7,870 nucleotides of DNA from Bacillota bacterium (GTDB lineage Bacteria; Bacillota; Clostridia; Clostridiales; Clostridiaceae), in assembly GCA_023417975.1 (NCBI GenBank), contig JAEZDX010000448.1, positions 1-7,870 of the forward strand, read 5' to 3'. The translations under genes and the position numbers were made by a program. Under the pieces are notes generated by a model that worked only from the letters and a program-made list of their open reading frames with translations, was not told the origin of the DNA and did not search any database. Each line of letters begins with the position of its first letter. The stretch's first letter is position 1. Of the stretch, positions 1 to 6,137 are shown in pieces.

Positions 1-45
1 AATTGCAAATTCTTCGTCGTTTAATTTAAAAAATATTATTTGCAT
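1..45 (-). CDS. cheW: Second CheW-like coupling protein, N-terminal 15 codons only
   Basis: Only the beginning of this gene is in the window; it runs off the left edge. The visible peptide MQIIFFKLNDEEFAI matches the first beta strand of CheW proteins, which typically read as a hydrophobic strand followed by a G/N-E-E-Y/F-A/G-I turn. The ATG at 45 is preceded by AGAGGTGA (51-58) at a spacing of 5 nt, which supports this start. It follows cheY by 58 nt on the same strand, so it is probably cotranscribed. CheW is a cytoplasmic adaptor joining chemoreceptors to CheA. With copy 1 upstream, this would be the second CheW of the operon and perhaps the canonical one. With only 15 residues visible, a CheV or another protein starting with a CheW domain cannot be excluded. 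Confidence 0.72.
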   Translation of the reverse strand, partial: MQIIFFKLNDEEFAI

Positions 46-103
46 ACAATTCACCTCTCTTAAACTGTTTTTTCCTTAAAATAATGACATTTTTATGAAC
101 TTT

Positions 104-463
104 TTAACCAACAACCTTTTTTATAGCTTCCAATACTCTATCAGATTGGAAAGGCTTAACGATAAAATCTCTTGCACCGGCTCTTATAGCATCCATAACC
201 ATAGTCTGCTGTCCCATAGCACTGCACATTATTACCTTTGCTGCAGGGTCAAAAGCTTTAATTTCCTTTACAGCCTCAATACCATCCATATCAGGCATTG
301 TAATATCCATTGTTACTACATCAGGCTTTTCCTTTTTGTAAATTTCAACAGCCTTTAATCCATTACTTGCTTCTCCAATTACTTCAAACCCATTCTTCTC
401 CAGTATGTCTTTAATCATCATCCTCATGAATGCAGCGTCATCTACAATTAAAACTTTAGCCAT
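104..463 (-). CDS. cheY: Chemotaxis response regulator CheY
   Basis: Single-domain response regulator of 119 residues, the usual CheY length, with no output domain. CheA phosphorylates it, and CheY-P binds the flagellar switch to set rotation direction. All receiver-domain key residues are present: acidic pair D8 D9, phosphoacceptor D53 in the TMDITMP strand, the Ser/Thr switch position S81, the aromatic position F100 and the invariant K103 in KPF. The sequence closely resembles Bacillus subtilis CheY from memory (VDDAAFMRMMIKDIL and IMCSAMGQQ segments). The ATG is preceded by GAGGAGG at 471-477, 7 nt away. It follows cheC after 106 nt, the longest gap in the window, which holds an odd leader described separately. 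No CheZ is seen; CheC is the likely phosphatase here. Confidence 0.97.
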   Translation of the reverse strand: MAKVLIVDDAAFMRMMIKDILEKNGFEVIGEASNGLKAVEIYKKEKPDVVTMDITMPDMDGIEAVKEIKAFDPAAKVIMCSAMGQQTMVMDAIRAGARDFIVKPFQSDRVLEAIKKVVG

Positions 464-491
464 TTTATATCCTCCTCGTATTTCCTTTTAG
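464..491 (-). promoter_or_regulatory. cheY ribosome binding region, proximal copy of an imperfect repeat
   Basis: This stretch carries the cheY Shine-Dalgarno GAGGAGG (471-477), 7 nt before the ATG. About 22 of 28 aligned positions match the segment at 506-532 further upstream, including the AAAAGGAA and GAGGAG blocks, with one gap. The similarity is read directly from the sequence. Whether it comes from a duplication or only from purine-rich composition is not settled. Confidence 0.6.
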
Positions 492-493
492 CA

Positions 494-513
494 CATAGTA
501 GCTTCTTACTATG
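494..513 (-). other. Small stem-loop in the cheC-cheY leader
   Basis: The arms CATAGTA (494-500) and TACTATG (507-513) are perfectly complementary and enclose a 6-nt loop. In the transcript this is a 7-bp stem, extendable by one G-U pair. It lies between the two purine-rich copies upstream of cheY. No U-run follows on the minus strand (the next bases are UGCUAAAAGG), so it is not an intrinsic terminator. The stem is mostly A-U and therefore of modest stability. Confidence 0.45.
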
Positions 514-532
514 CTCCTCATATTCCTTTTAT
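506..532 (-). repeat. Distal near-copy of the cheY ribosome binding region
   Basis: On the minus strand this reads AAAAGGAATATGAGGAGCA and onward, close to AAAAGGAAATACGAGGAGGA of the proximal copy. It contains a GAGGAG Shine-Dalgarno-like core (514-519), but no well-spaced start codon follows it. The copies are separated by the loop and left arm of the small stem-loop. It may be the trace of a local duplication or a second ribosome docking site; function is unknown. Confidence 0.45.
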
Positions 533-569
533 TTTAATTATTTATTCTAAGATTATTTTTTGACTTTTA

Positions 570-1172
570 CTAATTAATTCCAAGAGAATTCAATATCTTT
601 TCAAGTGAACCGGGCATAGGTACATAATAGAAGTGCCCTCCTATGCTTGTGGCATCCTGATTCAAAAATATAGTCTCAATATCTAGAACATAGTCATCAT
701 ATTGACCAGATTCTATAAATGTTGTTGATAATATCGCAGCCAGCATATCGTAGGCAACTGCGGGCACAGACGGCATAATGAGAAGATTGGTGAATCTTGC
801 TATGGCATTCATGTATGAACCTGAAATTATATTTACTACTTCACATAAAACGGAATATCCAAGCTCACTGAATTCTTCCTCTTTTTTACCGCTCAGTAAT
901 TCTATCATATTTTGTGCAGTGTTGTAATCGAATATAAACAAAATATTACCCGGCGTATCACCTAATACTCTTACAACAACACCTACAACTAATTGTTCCC
1001 CTTCATTTCTTGAAAATATATCATTAAAAGGAACTATATTAACGGCGGGAACTGTCATGTCCACTTTTTTATTTATAAGCTGAGATAGTGCGGTAGCCGC
1101 ATTTCCTGCTCCTATATTTCCCACTTCAGCTAAAGCATCTAATTGAAGGGCGTTAAACTCTAAAATACTCAT
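570..1172 (-). CDS. cheC: CheY-P phosphatase CheC
   Basis: Cytoplasmic phosphatase of 200 residues, close to the length of known CheC proteins. It dephosphorylates CheY-P and is expected to bind CheD in the Bacillus-type adaptation system. Both copies of the family active-site signature are intact with exact spacing. The first is D12-x3-E16-x2-N19-x22-P42 and the second is S107-x3-E111-x2-N114-x22-P137. Two complete sites separate it from one-site CheC forms. The glycine-rich segment GNIGAGNAATAL follows the first site, as is usual. The ATG has AAGGAGG (1180-1186) 7 nt upstream. It lies 29 nt after cheA and 106 nt before cheY, the protein it acts on. A FliY-type switch phosphatase is excluded by the length and the absence of a SpoA-like C-terminal domain. 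Confidence 0.96.
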   Translation of the reverse strand: MSILEFNALQLDALAEVGNIGAGNAATALSQLINKKVDMTVPAVNIVPFNDIFSRNEGEQLVVGVVVRVLGDTPGNILFIFDYNTAQNMIELLSGKKEEEFSELGYSVLCEVVNIISGSYMNAIARFTNLLIMPSVPAVAYDMLAAILSTTFIESGQYDDYVLDIETIFLNQDATSIGGHFYYVPMPGSLEKILNSLGIN

Positions 1173-1201
1173 CCCATATCCTCCTTGGTGTAACTTTGTT
1201 A

Positions 1202-3256
1202 CTATATCAACGCTGCTGCATCAAGAATCAATGTAACCAGTCCATCACCTAAAATTGTAGCACCAATGTATTGCTTTAATGTGTGCAGGCTTCTTCCCAA
1301 TGGCTTGATTACAATTTCTTGCTGTCCTAATAGTGAATCTACCAGTAGTCCAGTAGTCTTATCGCCTACCTTAGCAATTACTACAAACTTGTTTTTATTG
1401 TCCTGACTCTCAATTCCTAATTTCTTATTTACTCTAACGAGAGGAATTACATTCTCTCTATAGATAATTACTTCTCTGTTGTTAGTTTTCTTAACCATAT
1501 CTTCCTGAAAATCAATAACTCTATCAATATACCCTAAAGAAATAGCCATAGTCTCAGTACCAACTTTAACAAGAAGAGCTTGAATAATTTGCAATGTCAA
1601 TGGTAGTTTTATTATGAAGGCGGACCCCTTACCTAATTCACTTACTACATCAACTGTACCACCTAAGGAATTGATTTTTGTCTTAACGACATCCATCCCT
1701 ACTCCTCTTCCGGAAATATCGGTTACCTTTTCACTAGTACTGAAGCCTTGAGCAAATATAAGGTTTTTTATATCGCTTTCTGACATTCCTTCAGTGTTTA
1801 TTCCAACCTTTTCAGCTTTCTTCCTTATCTTTTCCACATCAAGTCCATTACCGTCATCCTCTACTTTGATAACAGCCTTAGTACCTTCTTGATAAGCAAC
1901 AAGCTTTATAGTTCCCAACGGATTCTTACCTTTTTGAATTCTTTCTTCCTTAGTTTCGATACCATGATCGGCAGCATTTCTAATTAAGTGTATAAGAGGC
2001 TCTCCTATTTCATCTATAACGGTTCTGTCAAGTTCAGTTTCTGCACCTTTTATTACAAAATCAATTTCTTTATCAAGTTCCACAGATAAGTCTCTTATTA
2101 GTCTTGGGAATCTGTTAAAAACTATGTCCAGCGGAAGCATTCTAATCTTCATAACTAAATCCTGAAGATCAGAGGTTGTTCTTGCAACCTGTTCTAAGGT
2201 TTCATTTAATTCTACCAGTTTATGATTTGAACTTATTTGTTCAAGTCTTGTTCTGTGAATAACGAGCTCAGACACCATATTCATAAATCTATCTAATCGT
2301 TCCAAATCTACTCTTACAGATTGATGAACTTTTTTGTGAGTTCCATTATCTTTTTCCTGGCTGCCATCAATCTTCTCAACAGCCGGTCTTTTCACTGCAG
2401 TCTTAGTGCTTGTTTCGTCAACCTTAGGAGCTTCCTTGGAAATATCTTGAGCAACAGCTCTGTAAGGCACAGTCTTATCTATATCTATAGACATCATAAG
2501 TACCTTTTCAACTTCAGAAATGTTCATAAGGCTTTCGTGTATACTATCCATATCCTTAGTGGAAACATATATAAGACTTATTTCAAAATCAAAGTTTTCA
2601 TTTTCCAATTCCTCAGTAGTAGGAATTGACTTAATTATTTCACCGTTTTCCTCAAGACTTTTAAATACAAGGAACGCCCTGGCAGATTTTAAAAGTGTAT
2701 TTTCACTTAAGATAATTTTAATTTCGAAAGCGTTATATCCTCTATAATTAGCTTCTCTTATAACATTTATGTCATATTCATTCAGAAGTATTCTTTCCCC
2801 TGCTTCCTCAGCTTTCGTTCCATTGTCCACACTAGTATCTACTTCAGCTTCCTTACTGTCTATAACTTCGTCAATCCTATTGTGAGCTATTGAATCAAGT
2901 TCCTGAATTATATGAGCAATGTCTATCTCTTCATTATTTTCTTCTTGAATATTATTAACCATATTTTCTAAAGTATCTAAGCATTCGAAAAGTACAGTTA
3001 CAACCTTTTGAGTAACGCTTAATTCACCATCTCTGAACTTTGAAAGAACATCTTCCATTTTATGAGTCAATTCAGCCATTTGACTAAAGCCCATTGTCGC
3101 AGCCATACCCTTAATGGTATGAGCTACTCTAAAGATTTCATTCAATTTATTTACATCTTCAGGGGACTGCTCTAATTCCAGAAGTGATTCATTAAGCGTC
3201 TGTAGATTGTCCATAGACTCCTCTAGAAACATAGCCATATACTGTTGTGTATCCAT
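1202..3256 (-). CDS. cheA: Chemotaxis histidine kinase CheA
   Basis: Cytoplasmic receptor-coupled kinase that phosphorylates CheY and CheB; 684 residues, a normal length. The order is P1 phosphotransfer (about 1-110, phosphorylated H46 in VAHTIKGMAATMG), P2 CheY/CheB docking (about 157-260), a charged linker, P3 dimerisation (about 310-370, DLERLDRFMNMVSEL), P4 ATP-binding kinase (about 371-550) and P5 CheW-like (about 551-684). ATP-site motifs are the N box around N426 (HLIRNAADHG), G1 DDGNG at 466-470 and G2 GRGVG at 515-519. The frame extends 11 codons further to a TTG at 3289, but the ATG at 3256 was chosen: it has GGAGG (3265-3269) 8 nt upstream, and it places the histidine at 46, as in B. 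subtilis CheA. A hairpin lies in the 62-nt gap behind cheR. Confidence 0.97.
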   Translation of the reverse strand: MDTQQYMAMFLEESMDNLQTLNESLLELEQSPEDVNKLNEIFRVAHTIKGMAATMGFSQMAELTHKMEDVLSKFRDGELSVTQKVVTVLFECLDTLENMVNNIQEENNEEIDIAHIIQELDSIAHNRIDEVIDSKEAEVDTSVDNGTKAEEAGERILLNEYDINVIREANYRGYNAFEIKIILSENTLLKSARAFLVFKSLEENGEIIKSIPTTEELENENFDFEISLIYVSTKDMDSIHESLMNISEVEKVLMMSIDIDKTVPYRAVAQDISKEAPKVDETSTKTAVKRPAVEKIDGSQEKDNGTHKKVHQSVRVDLERLDRFMNMVSELVIHRTRLEQISSNHKLVELNETLEQVARTTSDLQDLVMKIRMLPLDIVFNRFPRLIRDLSVELDKEIDFVIKGAETELDRTVIDEIGEPLIHLIRNAADHGIETKEERIQKGKNPLGTIKLVAYQEGTKAVIKVEDDGNGLDVEKIRKKAEKVGINTEGMSESDIKNLIFAQGFSTSEKVTDISGRGVGMDVVKTKINSLGGTVDVVSELGKGSAFIIKLPLTLQIIQALLVKVGTETMAISLGYIDRVIDFQEDMVKKTNNREVIIYRENVIPLVRVNKKLGIESQDNKNKFVVIAKVGDKTTGLLVDSLLGQQEIVIKPLGRSLHTLKQYIGATILGDGLVTLILDAAALI

Positions 3257-3263
3257 GTAACTT

Positions 3264-3270
3264 CCCTCCT
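3264..3270 (-). promoter_or_regulatory. cheA ribosome binding site that decides the start
   Basis: AGGAGGG on the minus strand lies 8 nt (counted from GGAGG) before the ATG at 3256. The alternative in-frame TTG at 3289 has only an AT-rich stretch in front of it and no such site. This fixes the cheA start at 3256. Confidence 0.85.
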
Positions 3271-3283
3271 GTATTTCTTCTTT

Positions 3284-3312
3284 GAGCAAAAAGCTTTTTA
3301 AACCTTCAGCTC
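3284..3312 (-). other. Imperfect hairpin between cheR and cheA
   Basis: The transcript can fold GAGC (from 3309-3312) onto GCUC (from 3284-3287), followed inward by one U-U mismatch and eight more A-U, G-C or G-U pairs around a 3-nt A loop, 29 nt in all. The core is the 12-nt palindrome AAAAAGCTTTTT at 3288-3299. The next transcript bases are AAAGAAGAAAUACAGGAGG, so there is no U-run and it is not a terminator. It ends 14 nt before the cheA ribosome binding site. A role as a processing or stability element is possible but unproven. Confidence 0.35.
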
Positions 3313-3318
3313 TTAACC

Positions 3319-4086
3319 TTATAGCTTCTTATAAATAAAGGTCGAAGCCTTTTCAAATCCATAATCACGGTAATTATATATACTTTCTGTTGCACCAACA
3401 AATAGCATTCCTCCCTTTTTCAGGGAACTGCTGAATTTTTCATATATATTATTCTTTATGTCCTGATTAAAGTATATAACAACATTCCTGCATACAATCA
3501 AGTCAAAGTTATTGTCATATTTGTCAAGAATGAGGTCATGTTTCATAAATGTAACCATTTTTTTTATATTATCATTAATTAGATACTTATCACCTTTTAT
3601 AGTAAAATATCGATTTACATAATCCTTCTTTACATTCTTTATGTCTGCGGCCAAATACTCTCCTGCCTTTGCTTTCTCCAATATTGTTGAGTCTATATCT
3701 GTTGCTATTATAGTGTGTCTTCCAGCAGGTGCAACATCATTTAATATCATTCCAAGCGAATATGGCTCAGCTCCTATAGAGCATGCTGCACTCCACACCT
3801 TAAGATTTTTATTGTTCGGCAGTAAGTCTGAAACCAATTTTCTATGCAAATCGTCAAATATTTCCGGATTTCGGAAAAATTCCGTTACGTTAATAGTAAT
3901 AAAATCCAAGAATTTCTGTCTTTGATTTGCGTCTTTCTTTAATAATGTTATATATTCTTCCAAACTTGAAACACCTATTCTGGTCATTAAGCTTGAGATT
4001 CTTCTGTGTAATTGATTTGATTTATATGCCGACAAGTTAATTCCAAATTCCTTAAATACCCACTGCTCAAAATTTACAAAGTCCAT
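3319..4086 (-). CDS. cheR: Chemoreceptor glutamate methyltransferase CheR
   Basis: SAM-dependent enzyme that methylates glutamates on chemoreceptor signalling helices, opposing CheB. It has 255 residues, like typical CheR. An N-terminal helical CheR domain (about 1-75) ends in the characteristic VTEFFRNP (67-74). The Rossmann methyltransferase domain follows. Its SAM-binding loop is WSAACSIGAEPYS (98-110), with acidic ribose-contacting D130 in TDID, then DLIVCRNVVIYF (195-206) and a GGMLFVGATESI strand near the end. The GAEPYS form of the loop (GEEPYS in enterics) is common in Firmicutes. The frame extends four codons upstream to a GTG that lies inside the ribosome binding site, so the ATG at 4086 was chosen: GGAGGT occupies 4091-4096. 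It starts 13 nt after the cheB stop, so translation may be coupled. Confidence 0.96.
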   Translation of the reverse strand: MDFVNFEQWVFKEFGINLSAYKSNQLHRRISSLMTRIGVSSLEEYITLLKKDANQRQKFLDFITINVTEFFRNPEIFDDLHRKLVSDLLPNNKNLKVWSAACSIGAEPYSLGMILNDVAPAGRHTIIATDIDSTILEKAKAGEYLAADIKNVKKDYVNRYFTIKGDKYLINDNIKKMVTFMKHDLILDKYDNNFDLIVCRNVVIYFNQDIKNNIYEKFSSSLKKGGMLFVGATESIYNYRDYGFEKASTFIYKKL

Positions 4087-4090
4087 AACT

Positions 4091-4096
4091 ACCTCC
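4091..4096 (-). promoter_or_regulatory. cheR ribosome binding site that decides the start
   Basis: GGAGGT lies 4 nt before the ATG at 4086. The longer frame's GTG at 4098 overlaps this site and has nothing of the kind upstream, so it is not a plausible start. Confidence 0.8.
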
Positions 4097-4099
4097 ACG

Positions 4100-5161
4100 C
4101 TACATCGTTAATAATCTCATAATCTCTATAGGTATTTCATTTAATGGAAGCACCTCGTCCACCATTCCTGTCTCATAAGTTGCTTTTGGCATACCATAAA
4201 TAGTACAAGTACTCTCATGTTCAGATAATGTAATTCCACCCTTTTTCTTAACTTCAACCGTTCCGGAAGCTCCATCTTTACCCATACCTGTCAGTACGAC
4301 GCTTAATAAAGCAGAACCGTAAACCTCAGCTGCAGAAACAAATAGCTTGTCCACAGCAGGCCTTACTCCCCAAATCGGAGGTTCCTGATTTAGGCTTATT
4401 TTATTTTCTTTGCCAATCATCATATGAAAGCCACCAGGAGCAATATATACAGTATTCTTTTCAATACTTTGTCCATGGACTGCCTCAACAACCTTTACAT
4501 CACTATTGGCATTTAGTCTATCTGCAAAAGCTTTAGTAAATCCTGCCGGCATATGCTGTACAATAAAAACAGGTACTCCGATACTTTGAGGAAGCGCTGT
4601 TATTACAGAATATAACGCCTTTGGGCCTCCTGTAGATGCCCCTATAACAACGGCTTCTATTTTTCCTTTTATAATTTTCCTCTTAATAACCTCCGGCCTT
4701 CTATTTACCGCCTTAGTCGAGGTTGAAGCTTCTCTCGGAACATCTCTTATTTTGAAATTCTTATCATAAGCCAGTCTGATTCTTTCAACCAGATTTTTCC
4801 CAACCTTATCTATATCAAGACTAATTTGTCCGGAAGGTTTTGCTATGAAGTCAAAAGCACCTGCCTCCAAACATTCCATAGTTGAGTTTGCAGCTTGCTG
4901 AGATACACTGCTTAAAACAATAACGGGAATATTAATATTTTTCTTTTTTAGTTCTCTTAATGCCTCTATTCCTCCCATTATTGGCATTTCAACATCTAGA
5001 GTAATGACATGGGGATTTATCTTTTCAATCTTTTTTAATAAATCTTGTCCATTTTTCGCAGTTTCTATTACTTCCATATCAGCTTCAGAATTAATCATGT
5101 CTGAAATAATTTTACGCATTAAAGCCGAGTCGTCAACAACTAGTACTTTTATCTGATTCAA
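4100..5161 (-). CDS. cheB: Protein-glutamate methylesterase/glutamine deamidase CheB
   Basis: Removes methyl groups from chemoreceptor glutamates and is activated when CheA phosphorylates its receiver domain. At 353 residues it is full length. The N-terminal receiver (about 1-120) has D10 D11, phosphoacceptor D56 in LDVEMP, S84 and K108. A basic linker (about 135-168) leads to the catalytic domain, with triad S176 (GASTGGP), H203 (VQHMPAGF) and D296 (TGMGKDGA). The start is TTG at 5161. The next in-frame Met (residue 15) would delete the first beta strand and the D10 D11 pair. GGGAG at 5166-5170 lies 4 nt before the TTG, inside a run of six G. It is 13 nt after cheD and 13 nt before cheR, so cheB and cheR probably keep a fixed ratio. 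Confidence 0.96.
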   Translation of the reverse strand: MNQIKVLVVDDSALMRKIISDMINSEADMEVIETAKNGQDLLKKIEKINPHVITLDVEMPIMGGIEALRELKKKNINIPVIVLSSVSQQAANSTMECLEAGAFDFIAKPSGQISLDIDKVGKNLVERIRLAYDKNFKIRDVPREASTSTKAVNRRPEVIKRKIIKGKIEAVVIGASTGGPKALYSVITALPQSIGVPVFIVQHMPAGFTKAFADRLNANSDVKVVEAVHGQSIEKNTVYIAPGGFHMMIGKENKISLNQEPPIWGVRPAVDKLFVSAAEVYGSALLSVVLTGMGKDGASGTVEVKKKGGITLSEHESTCTIYGMPKATYETGMVDEVLPLNEIPIEIMRLLTM

Positions 5162-5165
5162 AACT

Positions 5166-5173
5166 CTCCCCCC
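5166..5173 (-). promoter_or_regulatory. Ribosome binding site for the TTG start of cheB
   Basis: GGGGGGAG on the minus strand lies 4 nt before the TTG codon. The spacing is short and the start codon is weak, which suggests limited CheB translation or coupling to cheD, whose stop is only 13 nt upstream. The effect on expression is inference. Confidence 0.6.
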
Positions 5174-5174
5174 A

Positions 5175-5663
5175 TCACATTTCTTTTATTGGTAAACCTA
5201 CAGTCTTTATTTGAACAATTCCGTTTTGGGTATCCAGAATCATTGTCCTTCCTCTATTCCCTCCAATGTCTTCAGCTACAACGGGGATATTTAGTTTTTC
5301 AAGTGCTATCTTTACCGCAGTAGAGTTTCTACTGCCTATATCCATAATCATGCTTTTGTCCGAAAAACTAAACATAGAAGCCCCTCCGGCAATCTTAGCT
5401 TTCAGGCTTCTCGGATTTACTCCCAGCTTCTTTAATTTTTCCAACAAATCAGGAATTGCTAAATCTGCAAATTTCAAAGGGTTAGTTACATTATTAAATT
5501 GAACACTGTCCGGGAGCATAATATGTGCCAATCCGCCAATCTTTGAGTACTGGTCATAAAGAGCTATACCAACACAAGAACCCAACCCTACAGTTATTAA
5601 CCTTCCTGGAGAACATACTACATTTAAATCAGCTATTCCTACTCTAATCTCTTTAATATCCAT
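5175..5663 (-). CDS. cheD: Chemoreceptor glutamine deamidase CheD
   Basis: Deamidates specific glutamines of chemoreceptors and, in the Bacillus system, exchanges between receptors and CheC to provide adaptation feedback. The product is 162 residues, a normal CheD length. The Thr-Cys-His catalytic set is present as T24, C30 (GLGSCVGIALYD) and H47 (GGLAHIMLP). Its 6- and 17-residue spacings match those I recall for Thermotoga CheD (T21, C27, H44). Further family segments are AKIAGGASMF and the IGxRN-like IGSRNS. The frame extends three codons further to a GTG at 5672, but the ATG at 5663 was chosen because AAGGTGGAG lies directly before it and overlaps the GTG. It begins 10 nt after the cheW stop, so coupling is likely. 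Confidence 0.95.
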   Translation of the reverse strand: MDIKEIRVGIADLNVVCSPGRLITVGLGSCVGIALYDQYSKIGGLAHIMLPDSVQFNNVTNPLKFADLAIPDLLEKLKKLGVNPRSLKAKIAGGASMFSFSDKSMIMDIGSRNSTAVKIALEKLNIPVVAEDIGGNRGRTMILDTQNGIVQIKTVGLPIKEM

Positions 5664-5666
5664 ATT

Positions 5667-5675
5667 CTCCACCTT
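5667..5675 (-). promoter_or_regulatory. cheD ribosome binding site overlapping the cheW stop
   Basis: AAGGTGGAG shares its first bases with the cheW TAA stop (5674-5676) and ends 3 nt before the ATG at 5663; measured from AAGGTG the gap is 6 nt. The overlap suggests that cheW and cheD translation are coupled. It also argues against the GTG at 5672 as a start, since that codon lies inside the site. Confidence 0.6.
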
Positions 5676-6120
5676 AAAACAAATTCTTCTTTTCTTCCTC
5701 CGTTAATATGGCTGAAATATTCAAAAAGACAACTATCTTATCTTCAAGCTTTATCAATCCCTTTATATATCTTTTTGATATGCCTGCCACAACATCTGGT
5801 GGAGTTTCAATATCATCCTCTTTTATATCTCTTACTTCAGATACAATATCAACTATCATTCCAATTTTACCTTGCTCTTCTTTTGCAACTATAATTTTGG
5901 AATCGTCAACTATATCCACATTTCTTAAATTAAATCTTTTTGAAAGATTCATAACGGGGAGTATGTGTCCTTCATGGTTAATTACTCCCTCGATAAAATG
6001 AGGTGAATCAGGAAGTTTAGTTGGAACTATGTATCCAATTATTCTTTCCACTTCCATAATGTCAGTTGCATAGTAATCTCCATTCACAGAAAAAATCAAA
6101 ATTTTTATTTCTTTATCCAT
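5674..6120 (-). CDS. cheW: CheW-domain coupling protein, divergent copy 1
   Basis: A single CheW domain of 148 residues with no fused receiver, so not CheV. The fold is recognisable: first strand IKILIFSVNGDYYATDIMEVERIIG (5-29, quoted here as its ends IKILIF and VERIIG), P33 and P37 loop, FIEGVINHEG (42-51), ILPVMNLSKRF (53-63), a GMIVD strand near the middle and IKGLIKLEDKIVVFLNI near the end. CheW normally bridges chemoreceptors and CheA P5. Unusually, the canonical NLRG motif reads NHEG, so glutamate E50 sits where E. coli CheW has R62. The motif is otherwise well aligned and the frame is intact. The gene is wedged between fapA (16 nt gap) and cheD (10 nt gap). It is surely a CheW-family protein; whether it couples to CheA in the normal way is open. 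Confidence 0.9.
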   Translation of the reverse strand: MDKEIKILIFSVNGDYYATDIMEVERIIGYIVPTKLPDSPHFIEGVINHEGHILPVMNLSKRFNLRNVDIVDDSKIIVAKEEQGKIGMIVDIVSEVRDIKEDDIETPPDVVAGISKRYIKGLIKLEDKIVVFLNISAILTEEEKKNLF

Positions 6121-6130
6121 ATCATGTGTT

Positions 6131-6137
6131 ACCTCCC
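6131..6137 (-). promoter_or_regulatory. cheW ribosome binding site with two competing ATG codons
   Basis: GGGAGGT overlaps the fapA TAG stop by one base. The first ATG, at 6125, is 5 nt away but out of frame with cheW and reaches a TAA after six codons. The cheW ATG at 6120 is 10 nt away. No other in-frame start for cheW exists between the site and 6120. The spacing suggests reduced or regulated cheW initiation. Confidence 0.65.

Noticed and set aside
46..103. Regulatory element in the cheY to second cheW gap
   Set aside because: Only the ribosome binding site AGAGGTGA is evident; no repeat, hairpin or promoter could be supported.
95..358. Plus-strand open frame opposite cheY, and similar plus-strand frames opposite cheA, cheR, cheD, cheW and fapA
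   Set aside because: Each lies wholly antisense to a conserved gene, shows no recognisable domain and has low-complexity composition typical of shadow frames.
494..513. Stem-loop before cheY as an intrinsic terminator
   Set aside because: The stem is A-U rich and no U-run follows on the minus strand; the same is true of the hairpin at 3284-3312.
533..569. Promoter upstream of cheY
   Set aside because: The stretch is AT-rich and holds TAAAAT-like words, but no -35 box lies at 16 to 18 nt, and no sigma-28 type TAAA/GCCGATAA pair is present.
3257..3289. Longer cheA starting at TTG 3289 (11 extra residues)
   Set aside because: There is no ribosome binding site before the TTG, while the ATG at 3256 has GGAGG at 8 nt and gives the expected N terminus and H46.
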